Shown here piece after piece: positions 23,243-32,162 of a stretch of DNA of 42,163 nucleotides. The stretch comes from Puniceicoccales bacterium. GTDB lineage: Bacteria > Verrucomicrobiota > Verrucomicrobiia > Opitutales > JAIRKQ01. Location of the stretch: the NCBI GenBank assembly GCA_031269795.1, contig JAISYR010000005.1:1-42163 (forward strand), read 5' to 3'. The notes under the pieces were generated by a model that saw nothing but the letters and a program-made list of their open reading frames with translations, did no database searches and was not told the origin of the DNA. A program made the position numbers and the translations under genes. The stretch's first letter is position 1; every line of letters begins with the position of its first letter.

Positions 23243-24247
23243 ATGGAAATAGGGAAAAAAGTTATTTTGACCGGCATGCAACCAACGGGCAAACTACACC
23301 TTGGAGGGTTGTTGGGCGCAATAAATAATTGGCAGAAAATGCTGGATGACTACGATTGTTTGTTTTTTCTGGCAGATCAACATGCCATAACGATGCCATA
23401 CGTTCCAGCAGAATTGAGAAAAAATGTATTGGATTGTGCCGCACAGTATATCGCCTGTGGGTTGGATCCTGAACGGTGTAAAATTTTTCTACAATCCCAA
23501 GTAACTGGGCATGCGGAATTGATGTGGATATTGGGATGTATTACCCCCATCGGTCAACTGGAAAGGATGACCCAATTCAAGGATAAATCGAAAAAAGTAG
23601 GGGAGTCGGTATGTTCTGGATTGCTATACTATCCGGTCCTAATGATGGCCGATATCCTATTGTACAATGCCAATTTAGTTCCCATTGGAGAAGATCAGAA
23701 ACAACATCTGGAAATTACACGGGACATTGCACAAAAATTTAATAGTATCTATTCCGAAACTTTTGTTTTACCGGAGCCGTACATTGGAAAAACGGGAGCT
23801 CGCATAATGTCGCTGCAGGACCCAACCGCTAAAATGTCGAAATCTGATAAGAATCAAAGTGCGGCTGTGTACATAACGGATCCCGATGACGTCATTCGAA
23901 GAAAGATCATGGGGGCGGTAACGGATTCCGACAACAGGATATGCTTCGACCAAGAAAATAAACCGGGAATTGCCAATTTGTTGAACATATACGCAGCGGC
24001 GACAGATCAAAGCATGGAAGAATCCGTCGCACAGTTTGCCGGCCTTGCAAGCTATGCTCCTTTTAAACAGGCGGTTGTGGATGCAGTCATCGCAAAAATT
24101 TCTCCGATCAGAAATAAATATTTAGAAATTGCCAACGATGGGAAATATTTATTATCTGTGCTAAACGCGGGCAAAAAGGAAGCCCAAAGGCGTGCCAACA
24201 AAATGATGGCGAAAGTGTATCGGAAAGTTGGATTTTTGTTAGATTAA
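23243..24247 (+). CDS. trpS: Tryptophanyl-tRNA synthetase
   Basis: This 334-residue class I synthetase charges tRNA-Trp. The HIGH-type motif is TGKLHLGG (residues 15-22) and the second signature is AKMSKSDKN near residue 200. Also typical are FFLADQHAIT, the bacterial block SQVTGHAELMWIL, and PIGEDQKQHLEITRDIA. The start is ATG 23243, directly after the GT8 stop; an upstream in-frame ATG would overlap copy 3. The length is normal for bacterial TrpS. It is in the same run as topB, 11 bases downstream. Confidence 0.95.
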   Translation: MEIGKKVILTGMQPTGKLHLGGLLGAINNWQKMLDDYDCLFFLADQHAITMPYVPAELRKNVLDCAAQYIACGLDPERCKIFLQSQVTGHAELMWILGCITPIGQLERMTQFKDKSKKVGESVCSGLLYYPVLMMADILLYNANLVPIGEDQKQHLEITRDIAQKFNSIYSETFVLPEPYIGKTGARIMSLQDPTAKMSKSDKNQSAAVYITDPDDVIRRKIMGAVTDSDNRICFDQENKPGIANLLNIYAAATDQSMEESVAQFAGLASYAPFKQAVVDAVIAKISPIRNKYLEIANDGKYLLSVLNAGKKEAQRRANKMMAKVYRKVGFLLD

Positions 24248-24258
24248 CACAGCATCGA

Positions 24259-26700
24259 ATGAAAAAATTTGTAATATCTGAAAAACCAAGCGTGGCAGCT
24301 GATCTAGCAAAGGCACTGGGAACATTTAAAAAATTTGATGATCGCTACGAGAATGGTGAATATGTGATTAGTTGGGCCGTTGGGCATTTGGTTGAACTCT
24401 TCATGCCGGAAGATTTCGACGCATCCCTAAAGCGATGGTCGCTAAATACCCTTCCCATAATACCAGAAAAATTTAAGACAAAGCCGATTGAAAAAGCAAA
24501 AAAACGTTTTAACGAACTTAAAAAATTAATTCAGCGCGATGACATCGATCTACTCATAAATGGATGTGATGCAGGCCGTGAAGGGGAACTAATTTTTACA
24601 TATATTTACGAACTGGCAAAGTGCAAAAAACCTTTCGTCCGCCTATGGCTGTCTTCCATGACGACGCAGGGAATTGGGGATGCATTCGAACATCTTAGAA
24701 GCAGCGAAGAGATGCAACGCTTGCAGGACGCTGCAAAATGTCGATCAGAAGCGGATTGGCTAATAGGCATCAATGGGACCCGTGCCATAACAACGAAAAT
24801 GTTCCCCGTAATGGCTCGACAAGTGGCGACCGTAGGACGTGTCCAAACCCCTACCCTGGCGATGATAGTAAACCGAGACATTGAAATTGCTAATTTCAAA
24901 CCGACGAAATTTTGGAGGATCCTCGGAACATTTGGCATTCACAATGGTCCCTATGATGGCGTGCTACAAAAAGATCAAAAGCTTGATGACAAAAACCCCC
25001 ACGATAGAACCGATAGGTTATGGGAATATGGAGATGCACTGGCAATCGTTGAAGCGATTAAAAATGAGCAATTCGCCACCATTTCCGAACAAAAGAAACG
25101 GTCCAAACAAACATCTCCGAGGCTATATGATTTGACCACATTGCAAAGAGAATCCAATTCGCGCCATAGCATGCCTGCTAGCATGACGCTGCAAATTGCC
25201 CAATCTCTCTATGAGAGGCATAAATGTATTACCTATCCTCGCACCGATTCCCGTGCACTAACGGAAGATTACGTACCGACCTGCTACAAGATACTAGCCG
25301 CCGTTAATGATGAACATAGAATCTTCGCCCAACGCATAATTGAAAATAAAGCAGTTAACGGAAATAACAGGAAGATCTTCAATAATAGGCAGGTCACCGA
25401 TCACTTCGCAATTATTCCAACGCCACAAGTTCCCAAAAACTTATCCGAGGAAGAATACAAAATCTTCAACATGATTTTAAAACGTTTCCTTTGCGTATTT
25501 TTCCCAGACGCAGAGTTCGACATAACCACTCGAATCAGTGGAATCAAAGAATATTCATTTAAAACGGAAGGGAAGGTACTGGTGATCCCCGGATGGCTGG
25601 AAGTTTATGGAAAAAATGAAACCGAACAGGATGGTGCATTGCCTGCGTTATCCGATAGCGATGGAATTCCGCCACAGGCCGATGTTAAAGAGATAAAAAT
25701 TGCGGAAGATGCGACCCGTCCTCCAGCTCCCTATAACGAAGCAACCCTATTGACCGCCATGGAAGGTGCCGGTAAGCTGTTGGACGATGAAGAGCTTGCC
25801 GATGCCATGAAGGAACGTGGTTTGGGTACTCCGGCAACACGGGCCCAGATCATAGAGCATTTACTGGCTCTAAAGTACATTGTGCGGGACAGAAAAGACC
25901 TAAAGGCAACGGCGAAGGCTGAAGATTTACTAAACTTCCTAAAAGCTGCGGACATTGAAACTCTTTCAAGCCCGGTTCTTACGGGCGAATGGGAATACAA
26001 ACTTAGGCAGATGGAGAATGGTAATTTTACCCGTAAAAGCTTCATGGAGGAGATTGCGGATTTGACGGCAGCCATAGTTACAAAGACGAAAAATTTTGTC
26101 GAAGGAAGCGACATAACAAAGGAAACTTCCATAATTTCTCCCACCGATAATAAACCGCTTATGGAAGGGTTCCGCTGCTACCGCTCCCAGGATAAAACCC
26201 TAACAATTCAAAAGGTAATTGGTGGTAGGAAATTTTCAGAGGATGAAATCAAAGAGTTACTGGCAAACAAAAAAATTGGACCACTGGACGGGTTTAAGTC
26301 AAAAACAGGGTCAAACTTTTCTGCAAGTGTAGTTTTGGATGATGCTTTTAAGGTGAATTTAGCCTTCGAAAATTCAAATTCAGAATTTAAAACCGCAATG
26401 CCGCTATCCCAGGAGGAGATCGACAAACTCGAAGTCATCGGGAAATGCCCCCTCGATGGAGTGGATGTTGTTATGACAGACACTGCCTATGTGTGCAAAA
26501 ACTACTTCAATAAAAAATGCAAACTTAGGATTTCAAAAAAGACACTCGATAAAAACATTGATGTGGAACAGGTTCAGAAATTGCTAGCGGAGAAGAAAAC
26601 TGACCTATTGGAAGGGTTCCGATCCAAGCGAACGGGAAAACTATTTTCAGCCCGCCTAAGTTTGCAGAAGGATGGTAGTTTTAAGTTTGAGTTCAAATAA
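24259..26700 (+). CDS. topB: DNA topoisomerase III-like type IA enzyme
   Basis: This 813-residue enzyme relaxes or decatenates DNA by single-strand passage. The Toprim start VISEKPSVA holds Glu8, and NGCDAGREGELIF holds the acidic cluster from Asp104. The active-site Tyr326 is in ITYPRTDSRAL, and GLGTPATRAQIIE is the classic domain I/III block. After residue 640 come two topoisomerase C-terminal repeats (ending EGFRSKRTGKLFSARLSLQ), with one CPLDG...YVCKN finger-like stretch. The extended C-terminus and YPRTDSR context favour TopB over TopA. It is last in the plus-strand run and converges on the sufD-like gene. Confidence 0.88.
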   Translation: MKKFVISEKPSVAADLAKALGTFKKFDDRYENGEYVISWAVGHLVELFMPEDFDASLKRWSLNTLPIIPEKFKTKPIEKAKKRFNELKKLIQRDDIDLLINGCDAGREGELIFTYIYELAKCKKPFVRLWLSSMTTQGIGDAFEHLRSSEEMQRLQDAAKCRSEADWLIGINGTRAITTKMFPVMARQVATVGRVQTPTLAMIVNRDIEIANFKPTKFWRILGTFGIHNGPYDGVLQKDQKLDDKNPHDRTDRLWEYGDALAIVEAIKNEQFATISEQKKRSKQTSPRLYDLTTLQRESNSRHSMPASMTLQIAQSLYERHKCITYPRTDSRALTEDYVPTCYKILAAVNDEHRIFAQRIIENKAVNGNNRKIFNNRQVTDHFAIIPTPQVPKNLSEEEYKIFNMILKRFLCVFFPDAEFDITTRISGIKEYSFKTEGKVLVIPGWLEVYGKNETEQDGALPALSDSDGIPPQADVKEIKIAEDATRPPAPYNEATLLTAMEGAGKLLDDEELADAMKERGLGTPATRAQIIEHLLALKYIVRDRKDLKATAKAEDLLNFLKAADIETLSSPVLTGEWEYKLRQMENGNFTRKSFMEEIADLTAAIVTKTKNFVEGSDITKETSIISPTDNKPLMEGFRCYRSQDKTLTIQKVIGGRKFSEDEIKELLANKKIGPLDGFKSKTGSNFSASVVLDDAFKVNLAFENSNSEFKTAMPLSQEEIDKLEVIGKCPLDGVDVVMTDTAYVCKNYFNKKCKLRISKKTLDKNIDVEQVQKLLAEKKTDLLEGFRSKRTGKLFSARLSLQKDGSFKFEFK

Positions 26701-26740
26701 ATTCCAATAGTTTTCTCTCCGATCACTGGTTTGAAAGATT

Positions 26741-27460
26741 TCATGGAATGGCAAGTATCGATAGCATGGCCCCTTCCGCTACTAGCCGTTTGCACGTTGG
26801 GAGGTCCAGGCCCCGGCTCATCATGTAGAACATGGTATCATCATCGATGGCACCGACCGTTGCGCCATGGGAACATATGACATTGCTGTTGGCAATGTGG
26901 AGATCGGGACAGCTGATAGCCCGTGCCCCGTCGGACCACAATATGTTGTTGTTACTTTGTCTTGCATTGCTATTTTCGGCAATTTCACTGATATTGATTT
27001 TCCCATAAAACTCAGAAACTGCGGAATCATCCAAAATTGTTTTACTGACAACATTTGATTTTGAGTTTACAGCATGGTGGGTCTGTGAGATGGAAAATTT
27101 TTGCCCATCGGAACATTTACCATAAAAAAAGCTCCCTATGTCAGAAATTGCCCATTCGCCTTTCAGAATAGTTTCGACCGAAACGTCGAATTTTTTGCAA
27201 CTTTCCGACAGGATTACACATTTTAGTTGGCTAGATTTTTCCAGTTCAAATGTCAGCCGGACAGTACTTTTATCACGATCAACGGCCAAAATGATGATGT
27301 CCAAACATACTCCTTCGCCTATGCTAAATGTGGCATCGGAAATATTACTGGAAGGTATGAACAATTTTGTAGGGGTAACAATTCTTTTGCACTGGAGATG
27401 ATTGTGAATGGTGGATCGCCCGTCTAAAATTTTATCCATATGGTTTTGAATTATCCTCAT
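26741..27460 (-). CDS. sufD: Short SufD-like protein (SufBD core only)
   Basis: This 239-residue protein corresponds to the SufBD beta-helix core. Marks are SVVRLTF-like strands early and a clear C-terminal block, NNILWSDGARAISCPDLHIA. SHGATVGAIDDDTMFYMMSR and GLDLPTCKRLVAEGAM complete it. In SufBCD this region binds partners and carries the key Cys/His, and the His in SHGATVG is kept. Usual SufD proteins have 400 or more residues, so the N-terminal domain is missing. No sufB, sufC or sufS lies nearby. It follows murF on the minus strand. The start at 27460 has AAAGGA very close; ATG 27439 is possible. Confidence 0.72.
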   Translation of the reverse strand: MRIIQNHMDKILDGRSTIHNHLQCKRIVTPTKLFIPSSNISDATFSIGEGVCLDIIILAVDRDKSTVRLTFELEKSSQLKCVILSESCKKFDVSVETILKGEWAISDIGSFFYGKCSDGQKFSISQTHHAVNSKSNVVSKTILDDSAVSEFYGKINISEIAENSNARQSNNNILWSDGARAISCPDLHIANSNVICSHGATVGAIDDDTMFYMMSRGLDLPTCKRLVAEGAMLSILAIP

Positions 27461-27500
27461 TTCCTTTGAAAATTTTAAATTATCACTATAGTTACCAACC

Positions 27501-28820
27501 TTAACATATTAAACTTTCCAACTTGTAAGTACGATGGCCCTTTAGATACACAACCCCATGAAAATTTGTTACCACTTCCATTGCCTGCGATGTCGACGGA
27601 AATACTTTCCAATCGCAATTTATGGCATCCATAGAAAAATTTGTAGAGTCCCCTATGACAATCACTCCATCATTTTCACGGAGTGGTAAACTTTTAAAAA
27701 GGGTAGCATTGTCACCAATTACACCGTTCCCTATCTCACAATAGATCAAGGCTCCAATAACAAATAACCGACTGCCATGGGGAAATAGTCGATCGAACTG
27801 AGCCAGGGAGTTGACAAAAGCCACGGAATTCGCATTGTAGCAATCGGCAAAATATGTCTTCGTCGATGTCGCTATGATTTCTCCGCGCCATTTGGACGGC
27901 TTCCATAGGCTAATTCGCCTTTGAATATTAGCTGGACTTATGCCACATTCTAGGGCACAGATACACGCCAGGACAAAATCTTTGGCAACTCCCGAACTCA
28001 TCAAACGGGGCATAACAAATTTCAGGGCTTTTTCTTTAAATCTCACTTCAATGTGGTATTTATCCCCTTTCACAGCCATACGATAGCCCACATCTTCCCC
28101 GTCTTCTTTGACAACCCTACAGTGATCCTGAATTTTTCGACAGGCACTAAACCTTAGGCATTCTTCAGGAAATATTCCATGGCCATTATTTTTTATGGCC
28201 TCACGCAATAATTTACTTTTTTCGCGGGCGATTATGGATTTATTCCCCATCCTCAGCATGTGAATTTTGCCGATCCCTGTCAGTATGGCAATGTGGGGCA
28301 CAACAAGCTTCACTAGTTTGTTCATCGTGCAGATGGCATCAATACCAACTTCGATAACCGCAAAGGCCTCATCATTGGTTACGGTAGCAAGTGTCATGGG
28401 TACCCCCCGCCGACTATTTTTGTTTCCAAGAGTTGCATTTTTTTCAACGGCGAGAAGCAACTTTAAAATATCTTTTGTTGTAGTTTTCCCAAAACTTCCA
28501 GTGACGGCAACCACTGTGCCCCTAAACATTGACCGTGCTAGCTTTGCCATTTCGACCATGGCTCCATATGGATCGTCACAAACAAATTGGGGTAGGTCAA
28601 TGTTAGGTCTTGGGTGGGAAACAATGGCACATGAAGCACCATTCGTCCTAGCATCTTCGAGAAAAATGTGTCCGTCCCGTACGTCGGCTAGGGCAACATA
28701 GCAATCATCTGGGCACAACGAACGTGTGTCAGTACAAAATCTTGCAATCCGCTCCGGTTTTTTGCCATGCAACCAATGGCCAATGGAAGGGACAAAAATT
28801 AAATCAATATGTTCTTTCAT
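27501..28820 (-). CDS. murF: UDP-N-acetylmuramoyl-tripeptide-D-Ala-D-Ala ligase
   Basis: This 439-residue Mur ligase adds D-Ala-D-Ala to the UDP-MurNAc-tripeptide, the last cytoplasmic step of the peptidoglycan precursor. The P-loop is AVTGSFGKTTTKD. The substrate-recognition block LGNKNSRRGVPMTLA and EVGIDAICTMNKL are family-specific. DCYNANSVAFVNSL matches the C-terminal 'D.YNANP.s' motif, with Pro replaced by Ser. The start is ATG 28820; an in-frame TTG at 28853 has no better binding site. It lies away from other cell-wall genes, 48 bases after nrdA, and shows that the organism makes peptidoglycan precursors. Confidence 0.88.
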   Translation of the reverse strand: MKEHIDLIFVPSIGHWLHGKKPERIARFCTDTRSLCPDDCYVALADVRDGHIFLEDARTNGASCAIVSHPRPNIDLPQFVCDDPYGAMVEMAKLARSMFRGTVVAVTGSFGKTTTKDILKLLLAVEKNATLGNKNSRRGVPMTLATVTNDEAFAVIEVGIDAICTMNKLVKLVVPHIAILTGIGKIHMLRMGNKSIIAREKSKLLREAIKNNGHGIFPEECLRFSACRKIQDHCRVVKEDGEDVGYRMAVKGDKYHIEVRFKEKALKFVMPRLMSSGVAKDFVLACICALECGISPANIQRRISLWKPSKWRGEIIATSTKTYFADCYNANSVAFVNSLAQFDRLFPHGSRLFVIGALIYCEIGNGVIGDNATLFKSLPLRENDGVIVIGDSTNFSMDAINCDWKVFPSTSQAMEVVTNFHGVVYLKGHRTYKLESLIC

Positions 28821-28868
28821 TGGGATTGATACCAAGTTGTTTTCCCGACACAAGTTCTAGGTAGAATT

Positions 28869-31800
28869 TTACCTGTTTATCTCATTGAGTTTGGCCAAAG
28901 CATTTATCACGGCATCGGTACTATCAGTGCAATTCGACCGTGGAAAATTATTCAACCCCTGATGATTTTCACAGGAATCAACCATATTCATACCGGAGAA
29001 AAAACCCGCAGATTTAACATCATAAATCCCCTTAATCCCCTTTTCCCAGGCAATGACAAACATATCCGACAGGGTTTTTAGGTTTGGACTTCCAAGGAAC
29101 AACCTCAGGGATTGGGATTGATCGATCCATTTTTGCCGTCGGGCAGCTCCTTCGATGATTGCCTCATTGTCAATCATGTAGGCGGTGGAAAACATCTCCC
29201 TTATGGACTCAGGAATTTCATCGATGGCAGCTAACTCACCCTCAAAATACCGAATTTGTTTATGGACTGTTTTATTCCAAATGCCAGATTTTTTCAAAAT
29301 TCTTACCAATTCCGGAGAAATAATCATCATTTCGTAATTATCGTCCAAACGTTTTGTAAAAACATTTTTCGTTGCTGGGGATAACTCGGGATAGCATCCC
29401 AAAAGGCGAGCAATTTTTCTCGTGGGAGAAAAAGCATTCAAATATGCATTTCTCATGCCATTCTTCTTTATCTTGTCCCGCAGAACATCCCAGGGTAATG
29501 TCCCAGCGTTTTTATCCTTGGCAAAGTCAAATGGTAGTTTCCCCCTTGCCCATTCCGAAGATTCAAATACCTGGCAGGTTCCATATTTCCTTGCCAGTTC
29601 GCATGACTCATTGATTGTTTCGTAGGAAATTATTTCCGCACATTCCTCGCCAAACTTGACGGCTTCTGCAGAATTAAATGAAAGATTTTTATTGTAGAGT
29701 GCATTTTGTAATCCCATCATGCCTAACCCTATCGCGCGGTACTTTTTGGCAAATGTTTCGGCAGCTTGTGAAGGGAAAAAATTAGCGTCTATTATCGCAT
29801 CCAACGTACGTGTTGCGACCGCTATCGTATGGCATAGGGCATTTTTATCGAGGGAACCATCCGGGTTTAAATGTTTGTTGATGTCCAATGCTCCCGTATT
29901 GCACACAGCAGTCTCATCATAGGTTGTATTCATGATGTGTTCTAGGCATAACCCCGCCCCATGAATTGTTCCATTTTTACACATATTCGTCCGGTTACAT
30001 GTATCCTTAAACGCAATCTTTGGGTACCCTGCCTCGAAAATGCGCTGCATAACTTTTTGCCAAACCTCTCGGCACGTTACCATTTTGCCGGAAGCTTTAC
30101 CTTCTACGACACGTCGCTCCAGCTCCCCATATTTTTTATCAAATTCATCGCCGTACAATTCATGTAAGCCTCTGGCATCTTCCGAATCAAATAACGTCCA
30201 ATCGGCATCCTGCTGTAGGCGGTGCATAAAAATATCCGGGATCCATAGTACTGTTCCGAGGGTATCATCTGGAGTGTTTCCATTTACATGCCTTTTGCGA
30301 TAGTTTATAAACTCCATTATGTCGCTATGCCAAATTTCTAGATACGCTGCTCCACGACCTCTGCGACGTTCGGTCCCCTGATTTGCAATGGCCAACTGGT
30401 GCTGGTGAAGTTGCAGAAATGGGATCACTCCGGGAGCCCGCCCCCTAGTTCCTGAAATTCTTGCTCCTTTTTCACGGACATTGGTCCACGAACCCGCAAT
30501 GCCTCCTCCCCATTTCGCGATGAAAGCATTGTCGGAAATCCCTCGAGTCATTATGCTTTGCATGTCATCCTCAATGTGAAAGATATAGCTCGACATCATC
30601 TGTGATTTTGGTGTTCCCGCATAGTACAAAGTGGGAGTTGCCAGGCAGAACTTTCTGTCCCGCATTAGTTTGTAGCATTCAATGACGTCGCCTTCGGCAT
30701 GTTCCTTTGCAAGAAATGCTCCCATCGCGACACGCATCCAAAGCATTTGTGGGGTTTCTAAAATTCGACCATCAAAATTCCGCATGAAATAATGCTCTTT
30801 TAAACTCTGCAAAGCTATGGCATCGAACTCACGGTCATAGGTAATATCCAAAACCTGGGAAAGCTGTTCCAGATCATACTTGAGCATGTCTTTGTGAAGT
30901 AGATTATCCGCAATGGCTGTCCTGATATATTTTACAAAAGCAACCGCCTGTTTTTCGTTCAAACATTCCAAGCTATCGGTGGTACAATTCCAATCGAATA
31001 TGTCCTCATACAAATAAAGCAGCTGTATCCTTGCTGCAAATACTGCTAAGACGGGATCTTTTTCTATTAGCCGCTGTGCATTTTTGATGATATAATTTTT
31101 TAATTCCGAAATGCTAACTTCCGACGAAATCCCTTCCTGTAGGGACGACAATATTTCGTCGAATGTTAGGTGCGAATCAAGTCCTGCATTCGCAAATGCT
31201 ATTCGTTTGTGTAACTCCGATCCATCCCACAAAAAGCTATCATCGTCGGCATTTTTTACCACGATAATGGGACCCTGATCCTGGGTTGCTGTGTATTCTT
31301 TCTCAATGTCTGACAGCTCTCTCAATTTTGCCCGTTCGGCCCTGTACAGGATATATGCTTCGGCGATCTTGTATTCTCCCTGGCGCATCAATTCTTCCTG
31401 TACACAATCCTGAACATTTTCAATGTGAATGAATGATAACCCTTCATCCAATATATTCTTTGTCACTGCCCGAGAGATTTTATCGGCCCGTTCGGGACTT
31501 TGGTGTTGGGAAATAAATGCCAATTCAACCGCATGTTTTATTTTTTCAATATTCCACGGCACGACACTACCATCTCTCCTGATTAAGCTTAGTTTGCGGC
31601 TTTCTTTGATTCGCCTATAATATTCGTTCTCGAACCTACACTTCGCCACAAAGGCATGGGCCATTTCCCTCCTATTATTTCTTACTAAAATTTCTTCGAT
31701 GGCGTCATTCACAAGATCTTGGCTGGGTGGACAGGTTTCTCGCAGGTTGATACAGCGACAAACTTGTCTTGTCAACGAAACGACCAATTGCTTATTCGCG

Positions 31801-32003
31801 TCGTCGAAAATATCGGATTGCCCATTAACCAAGGAAACATCCACGACCGCCTCTCCAATTTTATCTGCAATTTCTCCAATATTATAGTACTCACAAACAC
31901 ACTCGCTATCATTTTCGACGAGCCGTTTCCAATCGAATCGCGGCTTTTCTTCTACGGGGGTGCTAATCACGCGTTTTAATTCTAAATTTTTTTGAATACT
32001 CAT
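28869..32003 (-). CDS. nrdA: Ribonucleoside-diphosphate reductase alpha subunit with ATP-cones
   Basis: This 1044-residue class I large subunit starts at ATG 32003, which has CGGAG 6 bases upstream; ATG 32027 has none. An ATP-cone (LSLIRRDGSVVPWNIEKIKH) covers roughly residues 138-222, with remnants of another cone before it. Catalytic GLCLEH (Cys686, Glu688) and TAVCNTGAL (Cys701) are present. The motif normally ending SSCF reads MMSSYIFHI, so the redox-active Cys is Tyr473, and the usual Asn of NLC is Gly684. The C-terminus has Cys residues in VDSCENHQ and PRSNCTDS rather than a plain CxxC tail. No nrdB is in the window. Confidence 0.88.
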   Translation of the reverse strand: MSIQKNLELKRVISTPVEEKPRFDWKRLVENDSECVCEYYNIGEIADKIGEAVVDVSLVNGQSDIFDDANKQLVVSLTRQVCRCINLRETCPPSQDLVNDAIEEILVRNNRREMAHAFVAKCRFENEYYRRIKESRKLSLIRRDGSVVPWNIEKIKHAVELAFISQHQSPERADKISRAVTKNILDEGLSFIHIENVQDCVQEELMRQGEYKIAEAYILYRAERAKLRELSDIEKEYTATQDQGPIIVVKNADDDSFLWDGSELHKRIAFANAGLDSHLTFDEILSSLQEGISSEVSISELKNYIIKNAQRLIEKDPVLAVFAARIQLLYLYEDIFDWNCTTDSLECLNEKQAVAFVKYIRTAIADNLLHKDMLKYDLEQLSQVLDITYDREFDAIALQSLKEHYFMRNFDGRILETPQMLWMRVAMGAFLAKEHAEGDVIECYKLMRDRKFCLATPTLYYAGTPKSQMMSSYIFHIEDDMQSIMTRGISDNAFIAKWGGGIAGSWTNVREKGARISGTRGRAPGVIPFLQLHQHQLAIANQGTERRRGRGAAYLEIWHSDIMEFINYRKRHVNGNTPDDTLGTVLWIPDIFMHRLQQDADWTLFDSEDARGLHELYGDEFDKKYGELERRVVEGKASGKMVTCREVWQKVMQRIFEAGYPKIAFKDTCNRTNMCKNGTIHGAGLCLEHIMNTTYDETAVCNTGALDINKHLNPDGSLDKNALCHTIAVATRTLDAIIDANFFPSQAAETFAKKYRAIGLGMMGLQNALYNKNLSFNSAEAVKFGEECAEIISYETINESCELARKYGTCQVFESSEWARGKLPFDFAKDKNAGTLPWDVLRDKIKKNGMRNAYLNAFSPTRKIARLLGCYPELSPATKNVFTKRLDDNYEMMIISPELVRILKKSGIWNKTVHKQIRYFEGELAAIDEIPESIREMFSTAYMIDNEAIIEGAARRQKWIDQSQSLRLFLGSPNLKTLSDMFVIAWEKGIKGIYDVKSAGFFSGMNMVDSCENHQGLNNFPRSNCTDSTDAVINALAKLNEINR

Positions 32004-32162
32004 TTTTTGCTCCGTACGAGATAACATCTAAAAAACATTGGATGCAAATTTTCTACCTCTATTTCCTTACATTTCAAGCTCCGGTTGTAGAAAAAGTTTT
32101 ATCCCCGGTAAACACTGGCTCATGGGCCGAAAAAACAATTAATTTCTCACCAGTTAAAATCT

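Noticed and set aside
32004..32162. NrdR-box regulatory sites upstream of nrdA
   Set aside because: No pair of ACAC-ATAT-GTGT-like boxes was found in the gap.
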